A DNA stretch of 64,000 nt from Atriophallophorus winterbourni (Eukaryota > Platyhelminthes > Trematoda > Plagiorchiida > Microphallidae). Made by a program: the position numbers and the translations under genes. The stretch spans positions 1 through 64,000 of the forward strand of contig JACCGJ010026052.1 of the NCBI GenBank assembly GCA_013407085.1, read 5' to 3'. This document shows positions 34,300 through 44,800 of this stretch, one piece after another (position 1 is the stretch's first letter; every line of letters starts with the position of its first letter). The notes beneath the pieces are model-generated. The model did not search any database, was not told the origin of the DNA, and worked only from the letters and a program-made list of their open reading frames with translations.

Positions 34300-36535
34300 C
34301 AGTGATCATGTAAGAAATGTTCCTTTGTTGGAACAAGAAGTTTAAATTTCACAGACGACACCAAGTTTACTAACATTATTGAAAGGAAGATATTTTAGTG
34401 CTGATTCGTATCAAAAACCAAAACAATCGAGATCAAGGAGTTTTCTGCTGTGTTTTATAATCTCAAAATAACGCTGAGAAAAATCCAAAGTTGCATTTTA
34501 GTCGCTAATCCGATTTCAAAGCGCTCCACTGGAAGGAAATCAATCAATTTTTGTCTGCAAACAATCGGAAACACAGAAATTTCCCAACAGGATATACATT
34601 TTTTTGTAAAAAGTGGGTTTAAATTATTTTCAGACATTTCCATTTCAGATCGACTACCTTCAAAGTATATTCTGATCAATAATTCTGTAAATAATTTAAA
34701 TCCATTATTGTCACTTCGCGAGGCACGTGAAATCCTACCAAATGTTCCCCTGGGCAACACTTTGAAGGACAATTGGAAAATTGTAATCACCACCTATTTA
34801 GGCAATGCGACAATTGTAGCCTGATGATAAATCATTCGAATTTCACTTGCCCCGAATCGAACCAAATTATTAAAATAAAGGTTTCACGTGAACCATTTAA
34901 GAGGCATCTTGCGCGAATTTAGATCCTTTGTGATCAGTGAATGTAAGTTCATCTCCAGTTGGAATTTGGTTTTAAAATACAGAATCAATAATATTTGGAA
35001 TATTGAACACATTCCTGCGAGTATTCAATCGCACTCAAATTGAGGAGCGGCTTCTAAAATGAAGGAGACTAAGAATGAATATGACAATAATCTCCAAAAT
35101 GCCTTTCACCAGGTTTACGGCACATTTACGTTGTTAGACTTGAACGATTCCGGTATTATGTACACCTATTTTCTTATTTTGTACAAGCTTTGCACATGAA
35201 CGCCAATTTCAAAAACTGTTCGAAAGTGCGACCAAGTTGTCTAACTGGTATACACGTGCTAAACGATCAGCAGTCTCTACGCTCCTCGATGTTGCTGTGT
35301 AACACAGCCACTAAAGCGTTTGGTCGAGTCACGATTTCTTCTGCATTGCATTATCAAGCGCAAGGGAATTCATAGGCGTAGAGGATATGATCAAGGCGAC
35401 ACATGTTCATTTTAAACCACCGCATCCTGGTTGAGCGAGTTCGTGAGATGTTGACGCGCAAGTGAAACATTTGTTGCACAAACAGAAGGCAACCGTCCAT
35501 TTTCAGCCAGTGTTTTCGAGAAAGCAGTTTTCTCACCAGAACATGGTCATAATGTAGCTATTTAACGTTAGCAGATACCTTCCTGAGACAAGACCTATTA
35601 AAACAGAATCAACTCAAATGACGCTGACGAAGCAATGCACTGTACTTATGGCAAAATATCTAAATTAGCGTAGACGATCAGTTGTCTTGGACGCAGTATC
35701 AGTAGACTTCGGGAAGATTCGATTTTACACGGCGAATCTAACCAACTAAACAATTTCGTATCGATATGGAGCTATTTTTCGTACAAATATACAATAGAGT
35801 AGTTAATTTTCTTTCTTAAGCAGGAGAAGATATTTAAGCCCACAACAAGTCTACCAGACTGGGCGGTACACTCTGACTTCAGGGCTTTAAAATAACGCAT
35901 ATTTATTAAACTAGCCAAATTTGGGTTCATAATTGTGGCATATTGTAACGCAAAACAACTAGCATCGCTCGCTGCTGTACTAAGAATCAGGATGAAGTGT
36001 TCAACAAACACATATCACCAGCCCAGCATGATACAGGCCGAGGGTGAATATTTGACAAAATTAAGCGGCGCTTAACGAACTGCAAGGTGATGTCGGCGGT
36101 GTTCAAGCAAACGATTCGCGCGAACGACGCTTGCTTCCTTGTATCGTTCGAGTTTGCAACAATAATCGCAATTATAACTGTTTCTAAAATGAATAACAGC
36201 AACGCGTAACAATACGGAACACAGAAGCGCAACTAATAAACTCTAAATTTACAATGAACTTATTGTTGCATAACGAATAAGCATTAACCATTTCTAGGAT
36301 GCTTATCAAAAATCGATTTTGATAAAGTTAGTCAAAAACGTATTAGAAAGAAATTGATTTCCAGCCAGTATGATAGCTAACAAAACCACATAAACAGATT
36401 TTTATCCTACCCATTTTCAGGACAGGAATGTGGAAAAGAAGCATTTTAGCGAGTTCTAAAACAATAAACAGATTTCATTGAATAGCGCAACACGTTCAGC
36501 AATCGATATCGATTTTAAGTGACCACATGGTGCAG
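34300..36535. other. Region without recognised gene
   Basis: Contains a 124-codon plus-strand frame (34,450-34,824) and an overlapping 112-codon minus-strand frame, neither with recognised homology. No repeats shared with other parts of the window were found. Confidence 0.4.
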
Positions 36536-36539
36536 ATGC

Positions 36540-37545
36540 CACTAGCGTCGTGGAGGAACTGCAAGCTGACAAGGAAGACAGACGCGCTTGCGTACTAAAT
36601 TCCTTATTCTATGGCAGTGAAACCCGGACCATCTACAAATGACACAAGCTGAATGCCTTTTGGTTAAGGATACTCCGCCGAATCGCAAACATATCATGCG
36701 GATGAACAGAGTAACAAATGCAGAAGTCAACAGGAAAATGCCTTTTGTCGAATTTTCGGCGAACAATATATGATTTCGTCTACTACTTAGATCGCGATGC
36801 GTCGAGCGTTAGGACGACAGTAGTCGAAAGTTCAGCTTGCACGATGTTTTAATAGTTCAGTGTTTATTTGTAATTTTGCCAATTGGTGCAACCAAACATC
36901 CAGCCAAACAAAATTCGAAGCGCGGGGGTGTAAAACGTCCTTTGTGTACATAGAAACGTTAACAAATGGTAGAAACAACAGGGTTGATTAATGACTGAAC
37001 AATGAAATGTGCGTACAAATTAATCTTAAGCACGACCGATTCAAAGTCCGCGCAAAATTGTATATGGTCTGCAGAGCATGTTCACTACGCTCTGCAGAGC
37101 ATGAAATCAGGAAACCGACCATCATACCGTAACTGCGCTAAAATACTGTACAGACATAGGACCTACGAGCTAGGAAGAACTTGCTCTTGATGGCAAAGCC
37201 TCACTGAAGGTCTACCGCTCTCGCATTTCCTCGGGGGTTAATCAAATGAAATACCTGAACTCGGTCTCAATGAGCTTGAAAGTTTGTTAAATCGCGTCGA
37301 GGAAAACACAGACGTATATCAGTAATTAAAATAAAATCGATTGCATCATCAACTACCGGCTTGGCAAACTGCGCTAAAATAATCGAGCACGCAAAAGAAC
37401 AGCTATGGAACATGCATGCTGACGTCACACAGACCATTATAGATTGACCTACGAGAAAACACCAGTGCAAAGAACTTGCTCTTGATCGCTCACCTTGCAG
37501 GCACTGTTAAAGCCTCATCTCCAACATGGAGAACTAGGCAATTTC
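36540..37545 (+). mobile_element. Highly decayed RTE-like fragment(s)
   Basis: At 36,600-36,740 the plus strand retains ATTCTATGGCAGTGAAAC and GAACAGAGTAACAAATGCAG in the order of the RTE copy at 7,360-7,490. At 37,165-37,190 and 37,470-37,500 the GAACTTGCTCTTGATNGC motif of the RTE C-terminus reappears. Everything is riddled with deletions. Confidence 0.45.
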
Positions 37546-37549
37546 ACAC

Positions 37550-39318
37550 TCTGCACGTGTACGGAATCACCACCATTCAGCTAGAACAATGCAATGCTGA
37601 CAACTAGTTCAACAGTCGCAAATAGAAAACACCAGTGCAAGTGGGGGAAATATCTGATGAACGTCTTTAGTTTACTGGTGATTTTCTCAGCAAACCCGCT
37701 GCATGGCTAGCTCACTGCAGTCGTAATGCCAAAATATTAAGCACTACACACAGGCAGTGGTTCAATAGCAAACACTAATAGGAATCGACAGCAATAGACC
37801 ATTTAATGGCTAAACGCTTTACTAGAGGAAGACGAGAAGATGCCACTATGAGATCGAGATGGCAAAGTTTGCGCAAACTGAGTAGTTGAACAGGATCTCC
37901 ATTCACGTGTACTCGTTTCCCACCATTCGCAGTTACACCCAACTTCACTCTCACTTCTAGTCGTAAAATTGCAGCGATTATGTGGATCCCGGTTTGACCG
38001 CCATTCGAAAGACATTATGAAGAGAATACAGCTAACCATGATATATTTCAATGCGACAAGACATTGTAATAGGAAATAGGTGTTACAAATCGCTATCGTA
38101 TTCATCGACATTAACGGAAAACAAGCTGTACAATTAAAGCAGGTGGTACAATGTGCATAGTTAAAACGTGCATTTGGTATACAGAAAATTACACTGTAAA
38201 AAATCAAAAGACTGAAGTCAAGAAAGGTGAAGCAGTCATAGACAGTACTCGGTTCAACGCGAGTTAAAATCGACAGATGTTTCGTATAAAAAGGATTAAG
38301 ACCATGAAAAACCACTCCACCTGTCCTCTTCAGGTTAAAACCGAGTGGATTCCATTATTACCAAAAGCCCAATACGTTCAAACAAGCCGGTTTTCAATCA
38401 TTGGGAAATTTTTGATTGCACCTAAAGTTTTGTGTATTTTAAATGGACCGATTATCCTTAACGCAGAGCGGTTGTAAAGCATTACTGAAGTAGCGCACCG
38501 GAAGGAAGAATCCCATCGCAGCCCCAGGCTTATCAATAAACGGCGGTTTGCTTGGGTGGATTCTCCAAACAGACGGTTGGAAACCCTATGTGATATGCCT
38601 GCAAATCAAAGTCAGTGGCGCTTGTGTTATTAATTGCTTATCGCACATTTATGGCAATCCCACATGCGTCACCTAATGAATCAGTAGTAAAACGTAAGGG
38701 TGGATATAGTTGGGAGATAAACCAAAATCTACAGTGAACACAAGTAAAGTGGTCAAATGCATAATCTTGGATGTTCGTAGTGATAATAATTCCCTATAAC
38801 ACGTCTTTATTGATCAAGGTTGAACATGTAAAACACAAAAACATAATGTACATATTTTTAGCACTCCACCTACCAGAAACTGTTTAAAAAACCCGTAACC
38901 GGTATCGCATTAGGCGAAATTTATCGTTTTTTAACGCACGAAACGATTGATGGGAAGATCAGCAAAATATACTGTTAGCACGCCAAATCGATAATTTGAA
39001 TTCGGCTACCTACTTGAAAAGGCAAGTAGTCAGATATTAAAAATGTATAGGTTTTGACCAAGGGTCTCAAAATCTGTCAATAGGGTGAACGGTTAACGCG
39101 AGGAAAAACAGAAACTGCAGATCAGGCAACGGTCAAGCGACGTAAGGTTAGTTTGGAAAAATCGAGAGTTCAGATTTCGGAGGGAATTTGGACGAATACC
39201 ACAGCTAAACGAACTCACGGTTTATAAGGATTCGTACAACAAACCACTTTGTTCAAACACAGAATCACAGCAATTCCCGGTCAAGCGCTCTAGGCGCTGA
39301 TGGATGACCGATTTAAAG
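37550..39318. other. Region without recognised gene
   Basis: No coding or repeat match was recognised. A short sequence, AAAACACCAGTGCAA, occurs twice (37,457 and 37,628). Confidence 0.4.
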
Positions 39319-39331
39319 TGTTGCTCACATC

Positions 39332-39615
39332 TAAGGGAAGGAAAACCCTGACATTCAAACTCCGCTGCCTTGCGGGATACCCGATTACGGGAAAGGCTTC
39401 GGGAGAAAACCCTGGAACAGAGTCTGGTAGACCGCCTCTTTCTGGCAACTCCCTGCTGCCTTGCAGGTCGCACTTGGTTGTGCAAAGGCTACAGAAGCTG
39501 ACTCGAACAAACGAAGAGTGGTGCTGGGGACACCGCTTTGTACCCAAATCCCCAAGAACCTTCATTGAAGCCGACTCATCCTCCAGGAGGAGGTAGTCGC
39601 ACAAAAGTAAAGTAA
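39332..39615 (+). mobile_element. Short RTE-derived element with 12-bp target duplication
   Basis: 5'-truncated copy starting TAAGGGAAGGAAAACCC and ending AGTCGCACAAAAGTAAAGTA. GTTGCTCACATC is present at 39,320-39,331 and again at 39,616-39,627, a perfect target-site duplication. No protein is encoded. The structure indicates a non-autonomous element mobilised by a LINE. Confidence 0.75.
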
Positions 39616-39637
39616 GTTGCTCACATCCCTAGCACTT

Positions 39638-39925
39638 ACACACCACAACAGATGTGCAATTTGCACAGATGTGCAATCGTGCAGCATTTCTGTGCTGTGC
39701 GGCTAACATCGTGCTAAATTGATTGGCCACCGGTAGTGAGCTGCATGCTGAAACAGGCTGGAGTCTCACTACCATTTCCTGTTCTTTTTTCTTCCTTATA
39801 TGTGTCTAGGCTTGGGCAACCTGACAGTATCTCAGCCCACGTGCACTCTCTGACTGTGCGGCACTTTGCCTGGATCAGGCTTGTGCTTTCATACCATATA
39901 CCATACACACCACAACCGGTTTCTG
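39638..39925 (-). repeat. SINE-like family G repeat, longest copy
   Basis: Minus strand runs from GTGGTGTGTATGG through GCACAAGCCTGATCCAGGCA, GTGCCGCACAGTCAGAGAG, TGTCAGGTTGCCCAAGCC and CTCACTACCGGTGGCC to GATTGCACATCTGTGC. At least seven more copies lie between 42 and 57 kb. A shared reading frame exists but copies differ by indels, so it is non-coding. It starts exactly after the hammerhead at 39,901-39,953. Confidence 0.65.
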
Positions 39926-39953
39926 CCTGTTTACCGTCATCAGGTGGAGACAG
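39901..39953 (-). ncRNA. Hammerhead ribozyme abutting a SINE-like repeat
   Basis: Minus strand: stem I strand CCAC, CTGATGA (rc of 39,937-39,943), a weakened stem II with AAACA loop, GAAACCGGTT, then GTGG. Stem I pairs CCAC with GTGG. Cleavage after the second T of GGTT would release a 5' end starting GTGGTGTGTATGG, which is the start of the family G repeat. Stem II has mismatches. Confidence 0.6.
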
Positions 39954-40402
39954 CAAGCTTAAATTCAGTAAGTCTTGTAACAGTGGTAAAAAAAGTTAGA
40001 GTTTGAAGCCACTGTACACTTTACATTGGTTATTCATCAGCTCTTGGAACGCTCAACTCTTAACTGCCTGAATTATTTTACAAGCGTCACCTCACTTCCG
40101 AATTTTGTTGATAGCTGGCGCGCCGCATGGCCCAGCCGTCTCAAACGCGTTTCAAACGAGAGCAAAACGTGTGCCGAATCCGATACTCCCGGCATGCGGA
40201 AATGATCTGTCTAATTTATCCTATCATAAACCTTTAAATTTTGTGTACCGAATTTGACCCATTCGACCTTTAAGGGTTAACTAAGAATCACAGTGCGATT
40301 CTGTTTAAACATCGAGGTTCGTTGTACAAACCATATTAAACGGTGGCTGCAATGTGTAACTTTGTTTACCACTGTTTCAAGGCTCACTGAACCTTATCGT
40401 AC

Positions 40403-40448
40403 TGTCTCCATTTGATGACGACAGTCAGAACCCGGTAGTGGAGTGTAA
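40403..40448 (+). ncRNA. Hammerhead in tandem unit 1, stem I fully paired
   Basis: Stem I pairs 406-411 (CTCCAT) with 438-443 (GTGGAG), six pairs including one wobble. The core reads TTGATGA (C3 changed to T) and GAAC in place of GAAA, so it is probably inactive. The CCGG segment before the cleavage A matches the 39,9xx copy. Confidence 0.5.
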
Positions 40449-40636
40449 CTGCGGGAAATGTGAGCACCACAATACATTGTTTTTTTTTCATAAACGCCTC
40501 GACCGATTAGCTAGGAATCACTTTGTGATTCTCGATTTGAACATCGTGGTTCTTTGTCAAAATCCTATTTAGCAGTGGCATACAAGTATAACATTGTTTA
40601 ACACTGTTCAAAGCTCTCTGAAACTGATCTTAATGT

Positions 40637-40680
40637 CTCAACATGATGATGGCAAACAGACAGAAAGCGGCTACGGTGCA
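40637..40680 (+). ncRNA. Hammerhead in tandem unit 2, decayed
   Basis: ATGATGATGGCAAACAGACAGAAAG at core position 40,643, with C3 changed to A. Stem I no longer pairs well. Confidence 0.4.
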
Positions 40681-40929
40681 TAAGCGCGGGAGTACGTGAG
40701 CAACACTTGACATAAGTTTAAAACAGCTTTATTTGCTCAATACGTCTTGAATTGTGTGCAGTTCCATCAACCAACCAACCACCATCAAGACCGGCTTAGT
40801 GAGATTTGCACTCCTCAGGCCTTGGCAAAGTAGAAAAACATTAAACAAATTATGACCTTTGAAATCACTGTTGCACGACCTGCCCTTCGAATTAAGTGTG
40901 CCTACTCGTGTAGATGGGGTTAAACTCCA

Positions 40930-41070
40930 AGGCTTGAACAAAAAATCCTAATTTGCATGCACTTCCATACAAAAGCGGATTTCTTGTGTTGTTTGAACTT
41001 ATCAGGTAGGAATGATACAATTGAGATATGTATGCGTACATTGATGTTGTTCACCCCCCCACACATTAGT
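40930..41070 (-). repeat. Family A hammerhead repeat, decayed copy
   Basis: Minus strand reads CTACCTGATAAGTTC, AAACAACAC, AAGAAA, then GTATGGAAGTGCATGCAAAT, following the order of copy 1 at 455-520. Core G8 is replaced (CTGATAA), so it is inactive. It lies 220 bases beyond the RanGAP1 stop codon. Confidence 0.5.
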
Positions 41071-41273
41071 GTCGTTGGCATCGAAGTTAAGGGTTCGATA
41101 ACTGACTTGACAACCATCCCTTGTAAACCTATCTACGTTCAACTAGCCAGAAAACTTTACCACGACGTGGAATTCGAGGAAAAACAATTACAATAACTCA
41201 CGATTTAATTTTTACAATATGTAGGTGTGATAAGGTGCCATCGATCTTGGAAGTAATACAATAGGGTCACACA

Positions 41274-41279
41274 TTTAAT
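41274..41279 (-). terminator. Poly(A) signal ATTAAA of RanGAP1
   Basis: ATTAAA on the minus strand begins nine bases beyond the TGA stop at 41,288-41,290. It is the nearest hexamer to the end of the last exon. The short distance means a longer 3' UTR with another signal is possible. Confidence 0.35.
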
Positions 41280-41287
41280 CTGAATGT

Positions 41288-41835
41288 TCAAATGCGCAAA
41301 GAGTTCAATTGCGCTTCAAGGTTGTTGATCAAGTCATCACGTAAGGTGTCGGCTTCGTTAGAATTTATCGTTCCGGGCGAGGGCACGTCTTTGGCTTTCT
41401 GGTCCGACAACAACTGAGCCAAACAATTTAGCGCTTCCGGAGAAAGTTGGTCGGCATGAGATCGGGATACCTGATTCAAAACACCGAGGTATTTTAAGCG
41501 GGCAGAGGCCCGTTGTTCAGCATTCAAAGAAGCCATGTCCACGTAATCTTCACTACCTCGTTCAGCTTTGATCGCACCAAGATGCACCAGGATACAATTG
41601 ACAGCATTGCTCACACGGCAGTCATATGCTTCTGCTTTGGAAACTGGGGATAACACAGACACCAACAACCAGATTGCACAGGTCAGAAGCGAGTTGTTGG
41701 GCAACGGATTCGACAAACCACGGCTTAAGCGCAAGGCGAGACGAACGACGATCTCGGGGGTGGCCGAATGAACAGCATTACGAAACTTGGAGTATGAAAG
41801 CACGGCCTCGAGTTTATCGGTATTTTGCAGCAGAT
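41288..41835 (-). CDS. RANGAP1: RanGAP1 exon 8 (last coding exon)
   Basis: Acceptor CATTCGCGTCTAG. It encodes DLLQNTDKLEAVLSYSKF through ALRLSRGLSNPLPNN to NNLEAQLNSLRI and TGA. The helical C-terminal domain resembles RanGAP1_C but is less conserved than the repeats. Confidence 0.8.
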
Positions 41836-44800
41836 CTAGACGCGAATGACCAGGAAAACGTCAGAGAATTACGCACACTTACGGTGAACGTAAACCAGAG
41901 AATAGAATATGCTAAAAGTGCCTTGATTTTAGCGTGACGCTAACAGGTTCTTAAAACTGATACGGATAGAATCGAATAAATAAACATGTTTAATGACTAG
42001 TTCGTAAACAAGCTAAGCTTCATTCCTTGGATGCCGCAACTGGTAGACACTCGCTATTGTTATTGTGCACGGATGTGCAATCGTACAGTATTTTGTGCTG
42101 TGCGGCTAACACCGTGATTGGCCAGAGGTAGTGAGCTGCATGCTGAAACAGACTGGAGTCTCACTACCATTTCCTGTTCTTTTTTCTTCCTCATATCTGT
42201 CTAGGCCTGGGCAACCTGTCAGTATCTTAGCCCACGTGTACTCTCTGACTGTGCGGCACTTTCCCTGGATCAGGCATGTGCTTTCATACCATACCATACC
42301 AATTAAACGAACTATACTGGTTAGGTCGTATGTCGCAAATGGGCAACCACGCATAACCGCGAACGAATCGTTTACCACGTTTTGTTACAATTACAAGCAT
42401 CACAAAACTGTCAGTGGTTTAAACTGATTTGATGATTTGGAGACTACAGTTTCCCAGTCTCGTTGACGAATTTGTATTAAACTTGAGAATTTGTTGCCAT
42501 TAAGGTCCATATGTACTCGCGCAATAGTTCACTTGAATCTGGACCCGAGGTCAAACAAGATAAAAATGATGCATGCGCTCGGAAATGGAGAAATCGACCG
42601 TAGTAGTTGTAATAATAATGATGAATTACATTAGAGATTAATAAAACACAGTTTAACTCACCGATAAGACGCTTAAAATCCGCTTCGTCGAAGCTCGTTG
42701 TTAAACACTTTTTCAAAACACATTCTAGCACACTGGGATCCACAGGCAACTTAGTTTTGGACAGTAAAGAAGGAAAAAGAAGACCTCCAGTGGGTTGCCG
42801 TGACGGAGCGTCCGTTTGCGCAGCGTTCCCGGTAAACCATAATTTGGAACGCATCGATGTGGCATCGGTAGAATTTGTGCCAAGGTTGGAAAACAGGCCT
42901 TCTCCTGAATTCGTCGAGCTTGCATTTGATTCGTTTTTCAACAGAGCGTTCAGACCACGAAAGCTGAACGTCTTGGCTAAGAGAAAACATCATACCGAAT
43001 GCATGATCAATGATATATTTCAACCACTACCTAATCACACATCAAAGTACATGGAATTAGCAATGAACGTGGGCAAGGCATGCATAGCTCCGAACAAAGG
43101 CTACAACAGGTTCATACGAGAACTGCAACCGATTCAGACACCAAAGCCTCGTTACATATGGACAGCAAATTCCTGACAGATGGGAAGGATTAACAAACTC
43201 CACAACATGTCTGCGTTACACCAGCAACTAGTACCGAACGCTCAACTGTCATACAAATATGGCACTAAAATCCTTAATTTGAGGAGAACGACGGAAGATA
43301 AAAGTTAAGGAATCTCTATAACAGTAAACATAAATACATTGGGATGAGCTATTTCCACCTCGAATAAAATGTACAATCATACAAGCGTTGCCAACGACTG
43401 GAGGGGCAGAAGAGTAACAAATTGCTTATGGCTTTCAGCACAATACATCCCAACAAGCTTTCTTCATCACTATACTTATCACCACAAAGGAATAATCAAA
43501 CAACCCAAGACGAATCCAACAAGACCGTATCTCAACACGATCCTGAAACATATCTCGCAGACTCCAACAAGGAAGATGGGTCTCCAAAACTACAGCAAGC
43601 TTGTCAATGAAAAAAGGAAAAGAAAGAATTCATCTGACTGAGCAACCGCTAAGACCATCATTTCGCAATAGAAGTGGTAAACAGAACCGAGATAAACGAT
43701 AACTTTCCATGAGTTATTCAACAGTCTACGCATGTTAACTTGCTGCGTTACACGACTTCTATGGTGTCAGGTAACTCTAGCGATGATTCTAATACAGCGT
43801 TTATTAAAGAGTTGGAGAGACAAACCACTCTGAAGCCACAGATAATGCACGTTAGGAAACATAGCAGTTGCTTTAGACATTTGGAAATCATTAGGCGGAA
43901 GTCAAGTTGCACACTGCTGTTTCCATAGCAAAACGAAATACAGCTATTAAACAGTCTGTGTCGTGCAGAGGGGTAAAAAACGTTGGCTACTATTTGTACG
44001 CTGAGCATAAAGGCTATTTGTACCTCACAAACATTTAGACAATCAAGCTGAACATTTGTATTTCCATTTAGAATAGAAAGCTTTGCGTACAGAAAGAGTG
44101 TGCTGGGTGTATCGTAGAAGATATCTTTACGATCATCAGTTTGCTGGAATATCGCCAGACCACACATATCCAGACCGCCCAAGAATTAAAGGTCTCGAGC
44201 ACAGCTAAACTAATAAGGCAGTGCTTTGAGCTCGAGTTTGTTTGACATCTGTCTATCGAGCACTTAGGTACGAATAGCTCCGTTGTTGCTCGAATGGCAC
44301 TACGGGGTATGGATGTACATAAACCATCGCAAGGTGCAGGAACAGGGCGGTATTAGTTTCGATTACGGCTAAACTTAAATATAAAAGTACATAAAAATGA
44401 CCGGAGGAGATTCCGATGCAAGAAATTACACGCCTGGATTTAGACAGTGCCACAGTCATAGACTGCATGTGGGATAAAATACTATGAGGTTGCGCAGACC
44501 TAAGCACTATTGAGAGAAAAAAGCAGCTCAACACCAGAAGCAAGTCACTTTAGCAGCACAAGTCAATCAGGTTATATCAGTGCAGTTCATTGCGTTTGTT
44601 GGGTTTACCAGCGTGCAATCGTACAGTGCTTCTGTGCCGCGGTTAACACAGTGCTAAATTTATTTCCCTCCGGTAATGAGCGTTATGCGGAAACACACTG
44701 AAGTCCCACTGCTGTTTCTATTTTTAATCGGATAGCTGTCTAGGCATGGGTAGCCTAACAGTATGTAATCCCACGTGCAGTCTTTGATGGAGCGGCACTT

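Larger units (their letters stand above)
40261..40730 (+). repeat. Tandem hammerhead repeat, two units of about 236 bp
   Basis: Two head-to-tail units share TAAGAATCACAG / TAGGAATCACTT, a GATTCT...GAACATCG block, TTTGTTTACCACTG / TTGTTTAACACTG and a hammerhead segment. The distance between the equivalent cleavage sites (after A40,437 and A40,673) is 236 bases. Upstream blocks resemble family A, so these belong to the same superfamily. Confidence 0.65.

Noticed and set aside
34450..34824. 124-codon plus-strand frame as a possible exon
   Set aside because: No recognised homology, and a frame of similar length overlaps on the other strand. Splice context is not convincing.
39714..39956. 80-codon frame repeated at 42,106 and elsewhere
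   Set aside because: The shared frame reflects repeat similarity of the SINE-like family G. Copies differ by indels and ends, so it is not a conserved protein.
39690..39960. tRNA-derived head with A and B boxes in family G
   Set aside because: I looked for RNA polymerase III box sequences, but GGTTGCCCAGG is only a weak match to a B box. Origin left open.
43369..43928. Several 60-90 codon frames in RanGAP1 intron 6
   Set aside because: Low complexity, no homology, and RanGAP1 phases already join across this intron without an extra exon.
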